A stretch of 53,676 nt of DNA from Rosenbergiella collisarenosi. GTDB taxonomy: Bacteria > Pseudomonadota > Gammaproteobacteria > Enterobacterales > Enterobacteriaceae. Below are positions 16,047 through 26,942 of this stretch, one piece after another; the first letter of the stretch is position 1; every line of letters starts with the position of its first letter. The notes under the pieces are model-generated. The model saw only the letters and a program-made list of their open reading frames with translations. It did no database searches and was not told the DNA's origin. A program made the position numbers and the translations under genes. The stretch covers positions 1-53,676 of the forward strand of contig NZ_JABBFP010000014.1 of the NCBI RefSeq assembly GCF_018494085.1, written 5' to 3'.

Positions 16047-19000
16047 ATATTACACGCTTATTTATCTTCCGCCCGGTCGCCACGCTATTATTGACCGCGG
16101 CATTGGTACTGCTAGGGTTCCTCGGTTATCGACTGCTGCCGGTTGCTCCGCTACCACAGATCGATTTCCCGACCATCATGGTGTCGGCCAGCCTCCCGGG
16201 GGCCAGCCCTGAAACGATGGCGGCGACCGTAGCGACCCCGCTGGAGCGTGCGCTCGGGCAGATCGCCGGCGTTTCGGAGATGACGTCGAGTAGCTCACAA
16301 AGCTCGACGCGCATCGTGCTCCAGTTCGATCTCGATCGCGATATCAATGGCGCGGCGCGTGACGTGCAAGCGGCCATCAACGCCTCGCGAAGTTTGCTGC
16401 CGAGTAGCATGCCGTCGCTGCCGACATACCGTAAGGCGAACCCCTCCGATGCGCCGATCGTCCTCTTGGCGCTGACCTCGAAGACGCGCACGGCGGGTCA
16501 GCTTTACGATATTGCCGAGAGTAAAATCGAGCAGGTTCTCGCACAGGTCAGTGGGGTGGGCGAGGTATCGTTGATGGGGAGCGCGTTGCCTGCGGTACGC
16601 ATCGACCTGCAACCCAACAAGCTCACCCAGTACGGCGTCTCGCTCGATGAGGTCCGTAAAGCGGTGGCCAATAGCACCTCGAACCTGCCAAAAGGCATCT
16701 TACAGGGCACCCATATCTCTTGGGCGATAGACGGCAATAGCCAGCTGGATAAGGCCGCTCTCTATCAAAACTTGATCATTCGTTATCAGGATGGCAAGGC
16801 CTTACGGCTAAAGGATGTGGCGACCATCTACGACGGAGTACAGGATAAGTATGTTTCCGGGGCGTTAAATGGTAATCCGGCGGTGATGCTTGGGGTGACC
16901 CGCCAAGCGGGAGCCAATATGCTGGTGACCATCGATGAGATTAAAGCCAAGTTACCGCAACTTCGCGAACAGCTCCCGGCAGATACCTCGTTACAGCTCG
17001 TCCTCGACCGTTCGCCGAACGTCCGCTCATCGCTATATGAAACGGAAGAGACGCTATTGGTGGCTGTGATGCTCGTCGTCGCCGTGGTATTTGTCTTTCT
17101 ACGGGATTGGCGCTCGGTACTGATCCCCGCGCTCGCCTTACCGGTATCGTTGATTGGCACCTGTATTTTCATGTATCTGCTCGGCTACAGCCTCGATAAT
17201 CTCTCGCTGATGGCGTTAATTATCGCCACCGGCTTTGTCGTCGACGATGCCATCGTGGTACTCGAAAATATTATCCGCCATATCGAAGAGGGGTTAAGCC
17301 CGGTACGCGCGGCGATCCGTGGCGCCAAGGAGGTAAGCTTTACGGTGCTGTCGATGACGGCCTCCTTGATCGCCGTTTTTATTCCTATCCTCCTGATGGG
17401 CAGCATCGTCGGGCGTCTGTTCAGAGAGTTCGCCGTCACCTTATCGATCTCCCTCGTGATCTCGATGTTTGTCTCGCTCAGCCTCACGCCGATGCTATGC
17501 GCACGTTTACTAAAACGCCGCCCGCCGGTGAGCGAGCGTCCTCACCCGGTCTTTCGCTGGATAGAAGCTCGACTCGCTGGCCTGTTAGCGCTCTATAGTC
17601 GCGGCCTGAAATGGGTCCTCGCTCATCAGAAAGTGACGATGCTCGGGTTGTTGGCGACGGTACTCCTTAACTTCTATCTCTTTAGCGTCGTACAGAAGGG
17701 CTTTTTCCCGGATCAAGATACCGGCATGCTGATGGGGATGGTGCGTGCCGACCAGAGTGCATCGTTCGAGGCGATGACACCGAAAGTCACCCAGTTCACA
17801 CAGCTGATCCTTAACGACCCCGATGTCGATGCCGTCATGTCCTCTCGCGGCGGTGGAATGTTTGGGTCGCGCAGTTCAGCGACCTTCTTCGTGAAATTAA
17901 AACCGCTGACACAGCGTAAAGACTCGGCGACCGCCATTGCCAACCGTCTAACGATGAAAGGTAGCCAGATCGCGGGCGCACAGATGTTTCTGATGGCCGC
18001 TCAGGATCTACGGGTGGGGGGGCGTAGCGCTAATGCCGCCTATCAATATAGCCTGCAAGCCGACGATCTTAGCCTGCTGCGTGAGTGGACGCCGAAGGTG
18101 CAGAAGGCCTTTAGCGCGTTACCGCAACTGACCAGCGTCGACTCCGACTCGCAGACCGGTGGACAAGAAGTGATGCTGACCATCGATCGCGATGCGGCGA
18201 TACGCCTCGGCGTCGATGTACAGATGCTTGATACCATGCTGAATAACGCCTTCAGTCAACGACAGATTGCGACCATCTATAAAACGCTTAACCAATACAA
18301 AGTCGTGATGATGCTGCAGAGCAGTAACACTGCCGAAGCCGATGAACTGTCGAAAATCTATGTACTCAATGACGCGGGGGATCGTATTCCACTCTCCGCC
18401 ATCGCCCGCTTTAGTGGGGCGAATGCGCCGCTCTCCGTTGCACACCAAGGGCAATCGGCGACCAGTACCATTGCGTTTAATTTGGCGGATGGCGTCTCTT
18501 TAGAGCAGGCGCAAGCCGTGATTAAGCAGACGATGGCGAAGATCGGGGTACCGGATACCATCGCGGCGAGTTTTCAGGGCACCGCGCAGGCCTTTAGCGC
18601 CTTAACCGCGACGCTACCGTGGCTGATCCTCGCGGCATTAGCGGCGGTCTATATCGTGCTGGGGATGTTGTATGAGAGCTATATCCATCCGCTCACTATC
18701 TTGTCGACCCTGCCTTCTGCGGGCGTTGGGGCGTTACTGCTGTTGATTCTTACCGACACCCAGCTCACGGTGATCGCCCTGATCGGGATTATCTTGTTGA
18801 TCGGCATCGTGAAGAAAAATGCCATTATGCTGATCGACTTTGCCTTAGATGCCGAAAGGCGCGGTATGACGCCGCAACAGGCGATTACCGAGGCCTGCCT
18901 TAAACGGTTTCGTCCGATTATGATGACAACCTTAGCCGCCTTCTTCGGCGCGTTGCCGATGGCATTGGGGAGTGGTGGCGATGCCGATTTACGCAGTCCC

Positions 19001-19144
19001 TTAGGGATAGCGATTGCTGGGGGGCTGGCTCTGAGTCAACTCCTCACCTTATTCACGACGCCGGTGGTTTATCTGTGGCTAGATAGGCTTAGCCAAGCGA
19101 CTCGTCAGCGCTGGCAGCGTTTTCGTCATTCAGGAAATTCGTAA
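16043..19144 (+). CDS. mdtC: RND efflux pump subunit (MdtC/MuxC type)
   Basis: 1033 residues, second RND subunit, homologous to the preceding gene and to E. coli MdtC. The Asp pair is in [14 protein letters not shown] and the Lys in [15 protein letters not shown]. The functional pump is expected to be a mixed trimer with the MdtB-like subunit. The start overlaps the previous stop (ATGA) and the stop overlaps the next gene (TAATG), so all four genes are translationally coupled. There is no Ser/Thr insertion in this subunit. Confidence 0.9.
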   Translation: MNITRLFIFRPVATLLLTAALVLLGFLGYRLLPVAPLPQIDFPTIMVSASLPGASPETMAATVATPLERALGQIAGVSEMTSSSSQSSTRIVLQFDLDRDINGAARDVQAAINASRSLLPSSMPSLPTYRKANPSDAPIVLLALTSKTRTAGQLYDIAESKIEQVLAQVSGVGEVSLMGSALPAVRIDLQPNKLTQYGVSLDEVRKAVANSTSNLPKGILQGTHISWAIDGNSQLDKAALYQNLIIRYQDGKALRLKDVATIYDGVQDKYVSGALNGNPAVMLGVTRQAGANMLVTIDEIKAKLPQLREQLPADTSLQLVLDRSPNVRSSLYETEETLLVAVMLVVAVVFVFLRDWRSVLIPALALPVSLIGTCIFMYLLGYSLDNLSLMALIIATGFVVDDAIVVLENIIRHIEEGLSPVRAAIRGAKEVSFTVLSMTASLIAVFIPILLMGSIVGRLFREFAVTLSISLVISMFVSLSLTPMLCARLLKRRPPVSERPHPVFRWIEARLAGLLALYSRGLKWVLAHQKVTMLGLLATVLLNFYLFSVVQKGFFPDQDTGMLMGMVRADQSASFEAMTPKVTQFTQLILNDPDVDAVMSSRGGGMFGSRSSATFFVKLKPLTQRKDSATAIANRLTMKGSQIAGAQMFLMAAQDLRVGGRSANAAYQYSLQADDLSLLREWTPKVQKAFSALPQLTSVDSDSQTGGQEVMLTIDRDAAIRLGVDVQMLDTMLNNAFSQRQIATIYKTLNQYKVVMMLQSSNTAEADELSKIYVLNDAGDRIPLSAIARFSGANAPLSVAHQGQSATSTIAFNLADGVSLEQAQAVIKQTMAKIGVPDTIAASFQGTAQAFSALTATLPWLILAALAAVYIVLGMLYESYIHPLTILSTLPSAGVGALLLLILTDTQLTVIALIGIILLIGIVKKNAIMLIDFALDAERRGMTPQQAITEACLKRFRPIMMTTLAAFFGALPMALGSGGDADLRSPLGIAIAGGLALSQLLTLFTTPVVYLWLDRLSQATRQRWQRFRHSGNS

Positions 19145-20538
19145 TGAAATTATCTTATAAGCTTTCGACGTTAAGCCTACTGCTGGCGTTAACCGGCTGT
19201 ATGGTCGGTCCAGACTACCAACGACCAACGCAACCGCTGCCATTAGCGTTCAAAGAGGCGAAGGGCTGGCAACAAGCGCAGCCGCAGGATACGTTGCAAA
19301 AGGGAGAGTGGTGGCAGATCTACCAGGATCCACAACTCGATCAGCTGGTCTCGCAGGTCGCCATCTCTAACCAGAATGTGGCGATGTACGCCGCCCAGTA
19401 TCGACAAGCGTTGGCGCTGACGGATCAAGCGACCGCGAATCTCTATCCGACCGTTAGCGGTGACGTGCACTCGACACGCAGCGGCTCTGCCACCTCAGGC
19501 CAACGTACCACCAGCAATAGTCATTCGGCGCAGTTGAGTGCCAGCTGGGAGGTCGACTTATGGGGCAAGCTACGGCGTCAACGGGCGGAGGATCGGGCGA
19601 GCGCGCAATCGAGCCAGGCAGATCTCGCGAATGCCACGCTGAGCGCGCAATCGACCCTCGCACAGGACTATTTCCAGCTGCGGATCATGGATCAGCGCAT
19701 CGCGTTGTACCAGAAGAGTATCGATGCCTACCAAGGCTATCTGCGCATCATTAATAATAAATACCAGGCGGGTAGCGAGAACCGGGCGACGGTGGCACAA
19801 GCGCAGATGCAATTACAAGGCGCGCGCTCGACCCTACTCGGCATCACGTGGCAACGGGCGCAGCTCGAGCATGCCATCGCGCTATTAATCGGTAAGACAC
19901 CGGCAGAGTTCTCGTTGCCCGCTGCACCGCTGACGGCGACGCTACCGACTATCCCCGTGATGGTCCCCTCGCACTTATTACAACGTCGGCCGGATATCGC
20001 GGTAGCAGAACGTTCCATGGCGGCGGCAAATGAAGCGATTGGCGTTGCTATCGCGGGTTACTTCCCTGACCTCACCTTGAGCGCGTCGGGGGGCACCAGC
20101 GCCAGCGAGCTACATAATCTCTTCTCGCTGCCTTATCGTGTCTGGTCCTTAGGGCCGGAACTCAGTGAGACGCTGCTAGACTTCGGCGCGACGAAAGCCT
20201 CGGTGGCGCAAGCGCGCGCTGCCTATGATGCCCAAGTCGCGAACTATCGACAAACCGTATTAACCGCTATGCAGGGTGTTGAAGATAACCTCGTCGAGCT
20301 TAATACCTTAGGTGAGGAGATCTCGGCACAGCGTGACTCTGCCCAGGCGGCGATGACCTCCGCCCAGGTGACGCGCAATCAATACGACGCCGGGATGATC
20401 GATTACCTTGACGTGGCGACCACCGAGAATAGTAGCCTTAGCGAACAGCAATCCCTCTTACAATTGCAAAGCCAGCAGTGGGTCAGCAGCGTTGCGCTGA
20501 TTGCCTCTCTCGGCGGAGGCTGGCAAGCCCCAAAATAG
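19144..20538 (+). CDS. outer-membrane efflux lipoprotein (OpmB/NodT type)
   Basis: 464 residues. A lipoprotein signal with lipobox LTGC (residues 16-19) precedes MVGPDYQRP, the typical start of the NodT/OprM family. Two TolC-type repeats of helices and beta strands follow. It should form the trimeric outer-membrane channel of the pump. E. coli mdtABC has no such gene in its operon and uses TolC. The presence of a dedicated channel makes this operon more like Pseudomonas muxABC-opmB. The chain ends close to a pair of inverted repeats ahead of aas. Confidence 0.88.
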   Translation: MKLSYKLSTLSLLLALTGCMVGPDYQRPTQPLPLAFKEAKGWQQAQPQDTLQKGEWWQIYQDPQLDQLVSQVAISNQNVAMYAAQYRQALALTDQATANLYPTVSGDVHSTRSGSATSGQRTTSNSHSAQLSASWEVDLWGKLRRQRAEDRASAQSSQADLANATLSAQSTLAQDYFQLRIMDQRIALYQKSIDAYQGYLRIINNKYQAGSENRATVAQAQMQLQGARSTLLGITWQRAQLEHAIALLIGKTPAEFSLPAAPLTATLPTIPVMVPSHLLQRRPDIAVAERSMAAANEAIGVAIAGYFPDLTLSASGGTSASELHNLFSLPYRVWSLGPELSETLLDFGATKASVAQARAAYDAQVANYRQTVLTAMQGVEDNLVELNTLGEEISAQRDSAQAAMTSAQVTRNQYDAGMIDYLDVATTENSSLSEQQSLLQLQSQQWVSSVALIASLGGGWQAPK

Positions 20539-20566
20539 TCACTATTTTCGGTAAGTGATTATAAAA

Positions 20567-20583
20567 GTTAACTAATAGTTAAC
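20567..20583. promoter_or_regulatory. inverted repeat upstream of aas
   Basis: GTTAACT-aat-AGTTAAC, two 7-base arms with a 3-base spacer, adjacent to an AT-rich TATAAAA stretch. It may be an operator or part of the aas promoter; the binding protein is unknown. Confidence 0.35.
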
Positions 20584-20617
20584 GACAATATTTGTCAGGG
20601 GGCAGTTAAACGTGTTT

Positions 20618-20651
20618 AATCAAAGGTATCAGAATTCCGATACCTTTGATT
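20618..20651. promoter_or_regulatory. 13-bp hairpin in the aas leader
   Basis: AATCAAAGGTATC and GATACCTTTGATT pair perfectly around an 8-base loop. The 3' arm ends three bases before the AAGGA ribosome site of aas. It lacks a T-run, so it is unlikely to be a simple terminator; it could control translation or be a protein site. Confidence 0.55.
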
Positions 20652-20662
20652 TCAAGGAAAAC

Positions 20663-22825
20663 ATGTTGCTCAAATTTCTGCGCTGGGTGTGCCAAATGCT
20701 GTGGCGAGTTGACGTTCAAGGAGATACCTCCAGCTTTCGTTCGCAAAAGGTGATTATTACCCCCAATCACGTCTCTTTCCTCGATGGTATCCTACTCGCG
20801 CTATTCTTACCGGTTAAACCGGTGTTTGCCATAACCGCAACCTACTCCAATCACTGGGCACTGCGCCTAGTCAAGCGCTGGGCCGATGTCGTCGCCCTAG
20901 ATCCCGCGAAGCCGATGACCATGAAGCGGTTGATTAAAGAGGTCAATCAGGGGCGGCCGGTGGTGATTTTCCCGGAAGGCCGTATTTCCGTGACCGGGTC
21001 GCTGATGAAGGTCTATAGCGGGGCGGGGTTTATTGCGGCCAAGACGGGCGCTACGCTGATCCCGATTCGTATTGAAGGCGCGGAGTTTACGCCGCTAAGT
21101 CGCCTACCGGCGAAACGCCGTCTATTCCCTAAAATTCGGCTATTTATTCTACCCGCTACGCAGATCCCCATGCCGCAAGCGCCGAAGGCACGCCAACGCC
21201 GCGTGTTAGCGGGGGAGCATTTAGCCCATATTATGCAAGAAGCGCGCATGGCGGTGCGTCCGCGAGAGACGTTATACGAAGCCTTTATCAACGCGGCAAC
21301 GCGTTATGGCTGGTCGCACGGGTGTGTCGACGATATTAATTTCTCGGTGCATAGCTATCGCCAACTGCTTAAGAAGGTCTTGGGTGTGGCCTGTATTCTT
21401 GAGAAAGAGACGCAACCAGGGCAGAGCATCGGCTTGTTATTACCGAATAGCGTGGTTACCGTGGCGACCCTACTCGCCGCGACGGCTCGCGGCCGGATTC
21501 CGGCGATGCTTAATTACTCTGCGGGGAATAATGGGTTACAGGCGGCGATCACCGCCGCAGAAATCACCACCGTGTTGACCTCCCGCCAGTTTCTCGATAA
21601 AGGGAAACTGCATTATCTGGTGGAGAATGCACCGCAGGTTAGGTGGCTCTATCTGGAAGATCTTAAAGAAACGCTTACCCGAGAAGATAAATGGTGGGTC
21701 GCCAAGCATCTGTTCTTTCCGAAAGCGGCACAGGTTACACAGCAGGCGGAAGATGCGGCAGTCATCCTCTTTACATCCGGTTCAGAGGGCTTACCTAAAG
21801 GGGTGGTACACAGCCACAAAAGTTTATTGGCCAACGTCGAGCAGATCCGTACCGTGGCCGATTTTCTGCCGCGCGACTGCTTTCTTTCCGCCATGCCACT
21901 TTTCCATGCCTTCGGCCTTACGGTAGGGCTGTTACTCCCTCTCTCTACCGGAGCGAAAGCCTTTCTTTATCCAAGCCCGCTGCATTATCGTGTGATCCCT
22001 GAACTGGTCTACGATCAAGACTGTACGGTGTTATTCGGGACCTCTACGTTCCTCAACTACTATGGGCGTTTTGCCGAGGGCTATGACTTCGCGCGTCTAC
22101 GCTACGTGGTGGCCGGGGCGGAGAAGCTACAAGATAACGTGCGACAGCTCTACGCCGAAAAATTTGGTATTCGTATCCTTGAGGGGTATGGCGCGACAGA
22201 ATGCGCCCCAGTCTTATCGATTAATCTGCCGATGGCGGCTAAGATTAATACCGTCGGTCGCTTATTGCCGGCGATGGACTTTCGGCTAATCGCGGTTCCC
22301 GGTATTGATCAGGGGGGGCGACTCCAGGTTCGCGGCCCCAATATCATGAAAGGCTATCTGCGGGTGGAAAAGCCAGGACAGCTCGAAACGCCGAGTGCCG
22401 ACAATGGCGAAGGGCAATTCGATGCCGGCTGGTATGACACTGGCGATATTGTCAGTTTCGATGAAGACGGCTTCTGCCGTATTCAGGGGCGAGTGAAGCG
22501 TTTCGCGAAGCTGGCGGGGGAGATGGTCTCTCTCGAGACGGTTGAATCGTTGGCGATGGCGGCGTCCGCCGAACACGACCATGCGGCATCGGTTAAGCAG
22601 GATAGCCAAAAGGGAGAGGCGTTAGTCTTATTCACGACCGACAGGCAGCTTAGGCGCGAGCAGTTGCTCGCCGCGGCGAAAGCCGGTGGACACAATGAAT
22701 TACTGGTACCGCGCGATATCCGCTATCTGGAATCGCTACCGGTGCTGGGTAGCGGCAAACCTGACTATGTTTCCTTAAAAGCGCTGGCAGCAGAGCCTGC
22801 GCAATCATCTTCTGAAAATGGCTAA
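20663..22825 (+). CDS. aas: bifunctional 2-acylglycerophosphoethanolamine acyltransferase / acyl-ACP synthetase
   Basis: 720 residues from the ATG at 20663 ([11 protein letters not shown]), which has AAGGA upstream and aligns with the E. coli start (719 residues). A GTG-started extension from 20612 would run through the hairpin and is unlikely. The N-terminal acyltransferase has NHVSFLDG (HX4D) and FPEGR. The C-terminal AMP-forming ligase has [16 protein letters not shown] and YGATECAP. The enzyme re-acylates lysophosphatidylethanolamine at the inner membrane. It is followed after two bases by lplT, which flips the lyso-lipid inward, so the pair is a phospholipid repair operon. Confidence 0.95.
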   Translation: MLLKFLRWVCQMLWRVDVQGDTSSFRSQKVIITPNHVSFLDGILLALFLPVKPVFAITATYSNHWALRLVKRWADVVALDPAKPMTMKRLIKEVNQGRPVVIFPEGRISVTGSLMKVYSGAGFIAAKTGATLIPIRIEGAEFTPLSRLPAKRRLFPKIRLFILPATQIPMPQAPKARQRRVLAGEHLAHIMQEARMAVRPRETLYEAFINAATRYGWSHGCVDDINFSVHSYRQLLKKVLGVACILEKETQPGQSIGLLLPNSVVTVATLLAATARGRIPAMLNYSAGNNGLQAAITAAEITTVLTSRQFLDKGKLHYLVENAPQVRWLYLEDLKETLTREDKWWVAKHLFFPKAAQVTQQAEDAAVILFTSGSEGLPKGVVHSHKSLLANVEQIRTVADFLPRDCFLSAMPLFHAFGLTVGLLLPLSTGAKAFLYPSPLHYRVIPELVYDQDCTVLFGTSTFLNYYGRFAEGYDFARLRYVVAGAEKLQDNVRQLYAEKFGIRILEGYGATECAPVLSINLPMAAKINTVGRLLPAMDFRLIAVPGIDQGGRLQVRGPNIMKGYLRVEKPGQLETPSADNGEGQFDAGWYDTGDIVSFDEDGFCRIQGRVKRFAKLAGEMVSLETVESLAMAASAEHDHAASVKQDSQKGEALVLFTTDRQLRREQLLAAAKAGGHNELLVPRDIRYLESLPVLGSGKPDYVSLKALAAEPAQSSSENG

Positions 22826-22827
22826 CC

Positions 22828-24021
22828 ATGAAATTATCTGCAGATTCACCTCTTAGTGTACCGGGCATCCGCCCGGTCTTATTGGCGCAATTCTTCTCTG
22901 CCTTCGCGGATAACGCACTACTCTTTGCGACGCTGGCGCTCCTCAAGAACGCCGACTATCCAGACTGGAGCCAACCGATCCTCCAGATGGTCTTTGTCAT
23001 CGCTTATATCCTGTTAGCGCCTTTCGTTGGACACTTCGCAGACCGTTTCTCAAAAGGTCGTGTGATGATGATCGCCAACAGTATCAAGTTAATTGGCGTG
23101 GTCGCGATAGGCCTAAATATAAGTCCTTTCTTAGGATATAGCTTGGTGGGTATTGGCGCTGCCGCCTACTCCCCGGCTAAATACGGCATTCTAGGCGAGT
23201 TACTCCCGACCAAGCAGCTGGTGAAAGGTAATGGCTTGATGGAGGCATCGACCATCGCCGCCATCTTATTAGGATCGGTAAGCGGTGGGGTGCTCGCGGA
23301 TTGGCATGTCTCAACAGCCCTACTGGTGTGTGCCATCGTCTATGCTTTAGCCGTGATAGCGAACGTTATGATCCCTAAACTGGCCGCGGCGCGACCGGAA
23401 GGGAATTACCATCCTAAGCGTCTATTACAGCAATTTAACCAAGCCTGCCGCACGCTATGGCAAGATAAGACCTGTCGCTTCTCGCTGATCGGAACCAGCA
23501 TGTTCTGGGGCGCTGGAGTGACCTTACGCTTCTTATTGGTGATCTGGGTCCCTGTCGCTTTAGGCATCCAAGATAACACCACACCGACCACGCTCAATGC
23601 TATGGTGGCAATCGGTATCGTCGTGGGGGCGTTCTTAGCGGCGAAACTTGTGTCGTTACAACACGCCGGTAAGGCGCTTCCCGCAGGGATCGCAGTGGGA
23701 CTGTTGGTTATCGTCTTCGCGTTAGAAACTCACTTGCTGCCGGCCTATGGCCTATTAGTATTAGTGGGTGTATTCGGCGGATTCTTTGTCGTCCCGCTCA
23801 ACGCGCTGTTACAAGAGCGTGGTCAGCAGACAGTGGGGACCGGGAGTGCCATTGCCGTACAGAATCTGGGCGAGAACAGCGTGATGCTGGCAATGCTGGT
23901 TATCTACAGCGTGGCAGTTTGGCTTGGGGCTTCTGCGGTGGTCACAGGTGTAGCCTTCGGCATCTTATTTGCTCTGGCTATCACCTGTTTATGGGTCTGG
24001 CAGTTACAACGTAAAGCTTAA
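22828..24021 (+). CDS. lplT: lysophospholipid transporter
   Basis: 397 residues of a major-facilitator-type membrane protein with about twelve helices, matching E. coli LplT (397). It begins shortly after the aas stop. It moves lysophosphatidylethanolamine across the inner membrane to Aas for re-acylation. The N-terminal [13 protein letters not shown] segment and the helix 2-3 loop [14 protein letters not shown] are characteristic. It converges with tas, with six bases between the stops. Confidence 0.95.
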   Translation: MKLSADSPLSVPGIRPVLLAQFFSAFADNALLFATLALLKNADYPDWSQPILQMVFVIAYILLAPFVGHFADRFSKGRVMMIANSIKLIGVVAIGLNISPFLGYSLVGIGAAAYSPAKYGILGELLPTKQLVKGNGLMEASTIAAILLGSVSGGVLADWHVSTALLVCAIVYALAVIANVMIPKLAAARPEGNYHPKRLLQQFNQACRTLWQDKTCRFSLIGTSMFWGAGVTLRFLLVIWVPVALGIQDNTTPTTLNAMVAIGIVVGAFLAAKLVSLQHAGKALPAGIAVGLLVIVFALETHLLPAYGLLVLVGVFGGFFVVPLNALLQERGQQTVGTGSAIAVQNLGENSVMLAMLVIYSVAVWLGASAVVTGVAFGILFALAITCLWVWQLQRKA

Positions 24022-24027
24022 TGCCTC

Positions 24028-25068
24028 TTAGGGCGCAGGATTAGGATAGCGGCGATGGATCGCCTCAATACCCGCCAAGACCTCTTCAGTTAATACTACC
24101 TCAATACTATCGATATCTTGCTTGAGTTGATCGAGGCTGGTCGCCCCTAATAGCGTGCTGGCGACGAACGGCTGCTGACGCACATAGGCCAACGCCATTT
24201 GTGCCGGGTCGAGCTGGTGCGCGTGAGCCAACGCCACATAGTCGGCTATCGCCAGTTCGGTATATTCGCCGTTATAGCGGGTAAAACGACTGAACAAGGT
24301 GTTTCGTGCCTTCTCGGGACGTTTACCCTCGAGATACTTGCCGGTGAGCGTACCGAAAGCCAGGGACGAGTAAGCGAGTAGCTCGATACCCTCGAACTGA
24401 CTGATTTCAGCTAAACCTACCTCAAAGCTGCGATTGACCAAGCTGTAGGGGTTTTGAATCGAGACGATGCGTGGCAGGTCATGCTTTTCGGCCAGTTGTA
24501 GGTAGCGCATTACGCCCCATGGCGTTTCGTTCGAGACGCCGATATAGCGGATCTTACCCGCCCTAACGTGTTCAGAGAGGGCATCCAGCGTGTCGAGCAA
24601 GGTTACCGGAACATTTTCTTCGCTGTACTGATAGCCTAACTTACCGAAGCAGTTGGTTGGGCGCTGTGGCCAATGCAGCTGGTAGAGGTCGAGATAATCG
24701 GTATTCAGGCGTTTTAGGCTGGCTTCCAGCGCCTCACGGATATTTTTCCGGTCCAACGCCTGCTGCGGGCGAATCGACGCGTCATTACCCCGTACCGGGC
24801 CTGCGACTTTACTGGCGAGGATCACTTGATCACGTTGACCACTCTTTTTCAGCCAACTGCCGATATAACTCTCGGTCGACCCTTGTGTCTCTGGGCGTGG
24901 CGGCACAGGGTACATCTCGGCGGTATCGATAAGGTTAATCCCGCGCTCGCGGGCATAGTCGAGTTGTTGGTGAGCATCAGCTTCGCTGTTCTGCTCACCG
25001 AAGGTCATGGTTCCCAGCCCTAATTGACTGACTTCGAGACTACTGTGCGGGATACGATGGTAGTGCAT
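24028..25068 (-). CDS. tas: aldo/keto reductase Tas
   Basis: 346 residues from the ATG at 25068 (MHYHRIPHSSLEVSQLGLGT), with AAGGA in front. An upstream in-frame TTG is not needed. It is an NADPH-dependent aldo/keto reductase barrel: DTAEMYPVPPRPETQG carries the catalytic Asp and Tyr, QLHWPQRP the catalytic His, and KIRYIGVSNETPWG follows. E. coli tas was found as a suppressor of tyrosine auxotrophy; its natural substrate is uncertain. The neighbours ygdR and mutH are in the E. coli order. Confidence 0.94.
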   Translation of the reverse strand: MHYHRIPHSSLEVSQLGLGTMTFGEQNSEADAHQQLDYARERGINLIDTAEMYPVPPRPETQGSTESYIGSWLKKSGQRDQVILASKVAGPVRGNDASIRPQQALDRKNIREALEASLKRLNTDYLDLYQLHWPQRPTNCFGKLGYQYSEENVPVTLLDTLDALSEHVRAGKIRYIGVSNETPWGVMRYLQLAEKHDLPRIVSIQNPYSLVNRSFEVGLAEISQFEGIELLAYSSLAFGTLTGKYLEGKRPEKARNTLFSRFTRYNGEYTELAIADYVALAHAHQLDPAQMALAYVRQQPFVASTLLGATSLDQLKQDIDSIEVVLTEEVLAGIEAIHRRYPNPAP

Positions 25069-25080
25069 AGTCAATCCTTA

Positions 25081-25299
25081 TTATTTTTTAATAATACTGG
25101 AGATATCGTCGCTATTAATTTGCGTCGTATGGCCTTGCTGATCCGTATATTCGACCAGGCCAGTCTCTTTATCGATAATAGGCTTTCCTTCGGTGACTAA
25201 CATTTTTCCATCCTTGGTCGCCATCACATAGTCGCTAGAACAGCCACTTAATAGCAGGCTACCGAGTACGCCGACGAGTAGTAAAATACCTTTGGTCAT
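25081..25299 (-). CDS. ygdR: DUF903 lipoprotein YgdR
   Basis: 72 residues. The signal peptide has lipobox LSGC (residues 16-19). The mature protein is the small SH3-like YgdI/YgdR domain ([24 protein letters not shown]). A GAGGATAAG ribosome site precedes the start. It is an outer- or inner-membrane lipoprotein of unknown role. It lies 12 bases upstream of tas on the same strand, so it is probably cotranscribed with it. The 286 bases between it and mutH hold its promoter and no clear gene. Confidence 0.92.
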   Translation of the reverse strand: MTKGILLLVGVLGSLLLSGCSSDYVMATKDGKMLVTEGKPIIDKETGLVEYTDQQGHTTQINSDDISSIIKK

Positions 25300-25585
25300 C
25301 TTTTCTTATCCTCTTTTCGTTAGCGCAACAGTAAAACGACGATAGCCGTTAGCTCATAGCAGAATTGTCTGTATTCCTTGTAGCGGGGAAGAAATGTGCC
25401 GCAAAGGAGTATCCCCAACCGAGTTTTAGGGATAATAATTATTTAATACATTGATTAATAGTACTAAAAATATTATTGGCTGCGTAACGTCAAGCCAATT
25501 TAAAACGTAAAGAGTTATGTCGTGAGTGTCATTGATAAGCTAAAGCGTTACGCGACTTTAAGCAAGGCCGATAATCCTACGTGGA

Positions 25586-26263
25586 TTAGCCGAAATGCCG
25601 GCGCAGCAGCGGGGCAGTAAAGCTTTTTTTCAGATAGAAACCGCGAGGCAGCGTGAGTATTTTATCCCCAGACTCGCCGATTGCTGAGGTGAGAGCCCGA
25701 TTATTGGCGGCTTTTGGCCGAATCTGTAAAAACTCACCTTGCCGAGCGGTGATCGCTTCCACACGACCCAGCGCGATCATCTCCATTAACTCTTCCCAAT
25801 CCGCTTGCAGTTGTTGATCTTCTTCTTGCGATGGCTCCCAGAGTAGTGGGGCACCGATCCGCCGCTCGGCGAGAGGAATGTGCCGCTCTCCCTCAATGGG
25901 TATCCACAGCACTTTAGCGAGCTTTTGTCGGACGTGGCTCTGCTCCCACGTAACGCCGATATTACCGTTGAGGGGCGCAACGCAGACAAAGGTTGTTTCC
26001 AGCGGCTCTCCTTGTGCATTGATTGGAATCGTCTTCAACTCAATGCCGAGGTGTGCGAAGTCCTGCTCGGCCTTACTTCCCGCTTGCGCTCCCAGCGATA
26101 GCTCGATCAAATTCCCGACCCAGCCTTTATTACGCTGCAAGTTGTCTGGCAGGTGGATACCTCGTTCGGCGGCCACCTCCGCGAAGGTTTTTCCGGCAAT
26201 CAGTTGCGCACGAGCAAGTAACTCGGCTTGTGACTCAGGGGGCGAAAGCAGGGCTACCGGCAT
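25586..26263 (-). CDS. mutH: DNA mismatch repair endonuclease MutH
   Basis: 225 residues from the ATG at 26263 ([20 protein letters not shown]). The open frame extends 29 codons upstream, but that part has no counterpart in E. coli MutH. Sau3AI/MutH fold: the catalytic Asp-(x)-Glu-x-Lys set is in the segment before and including GIELKTIPI. It nicks the unmethylated strand at hemimethylated GATC sites on activation by MutS/MutL, so the organism should use Dam-directed repair. It is divergent from rppH across the DARS2 region, as in E. coli. Confidence 0.95.
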   Translation of the reverse strand: MPVALLSPPESQAELLARAQLIAGKTFAEVAAERGIHLPDNLQRNKGWVGNLIELSLGAQAGSKAEQDFAHLGIELKTIPINAQGEPLETTFVCVAPLNGNIGVTWEQSHVRQKLAKVLWIPIEGERHIPLAERRIGAPLLWEPSQEEDQQLQADWEELMEMIALGRVEAITARQGEFLQIRPKAANNRALTSAIGESGDKILTLPRGFYLKKSFTAPLLRRHFG

Positions 26264-26390
26264 AGTGAGCTCTCTGGTTAAAAAGTGACCACTTATCGAA
26301 GGATTTAGCGGGTCAATGTTAATTGATGGACAGAACGCGAATAATAGCATGAAAAGCCATGGTTTTTTAGGGTTACCCCGAGTGTTAAAT

Positions 26391-26850
26391 TGCGCTCACC
26401 ACGAGGTTATCCCTCCTTTAACTCGTTCATGAACAGGTTTGTCACCCTACTTATCCACAGAAAAATGGGATAACTGTTCAAAAAGCGGAGTACTGTTTCT
26501 ATTTACAGCCTTGACATTGGGTTCTGGTCGATTTTTTTTCGACTTATGCATAACATTCCGGCAGGTTCTGTGGATAATTTAAAAATCGCTCATATTTTAA
26601 CCAATGCGCTAAGTGTCTATCTTGCTCATTGCGAATAACCGGGTGAAATGTTGTTTATAAACCTATTAACTTCATGTAAATTAAGGTTTTTATAAATACG
26701 CTGTAGACGAGTAAAATAAGCCTCTCGCGATGATTATTCAGCTGAATCCCATCTTCTTCACAAAGCTATCCACAGAAAAGGTGAATAAAGTCGGTTAACT
26801 TAGGGGATGTTTGTTTATAACTTTGGTTTTACCCCATACTTATCCCAAAA
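26391..26850. other. DARS2-like DnaA-reactivating region between mutH and rppH
   Basis: The 679-base gap between mutH and rppH is AT-rich and without a gene. It contains consensus DnaA boxes TTATCCACA at 26451-26459 (plus) and 26569-26577 (minus), an 8/9 match CTATCCACA at 26766-26774, and weaker boxes near 26466 (TGGGATAA), 26544 and 26840 (TTATCCCAA). In E. coli this very interval holds DARS2, which exchanges ADP for ATP on DnaA with help from IHF and Fis. Position and boxes agree; the exact core order and the IHF/Fis sites were not verified. Confidence 0.75.
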
Positions 26851-26942
26851 AATCCGATTCATTTCGCCTGCAGGCAATTGTTTACCGCCCGTGAGGAGTA
26901 TGAAACAATCAGGTTATCTAAAAAGAATATCGAGGTAGTCCA

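Noticed and set aside
20612-20662. A GTG start for aas 17 codons upstream.
   Set aside because: That segment consists of the 13-bp hairpin and has no counterpart in E. coli Aas, while the ATG at 20663 has a good ribosome site.
25522-25620. A 32-residue GTG-started frame (MSVIDKLKRYATLSKADNPT...) on the plus strand between ygdR and mutH.
   Set aside because: It overlaps the 3' end of mutH by 35 bases, has only a weak AAGAG ribosome site and no recognisable family; too short to separate from chance.
26264-26350. A 29-residue N-terminal extension of MutH.
   Set aside because: No similarity to MutH proteins; the ATG at 26263 aligns with the E. coli start.
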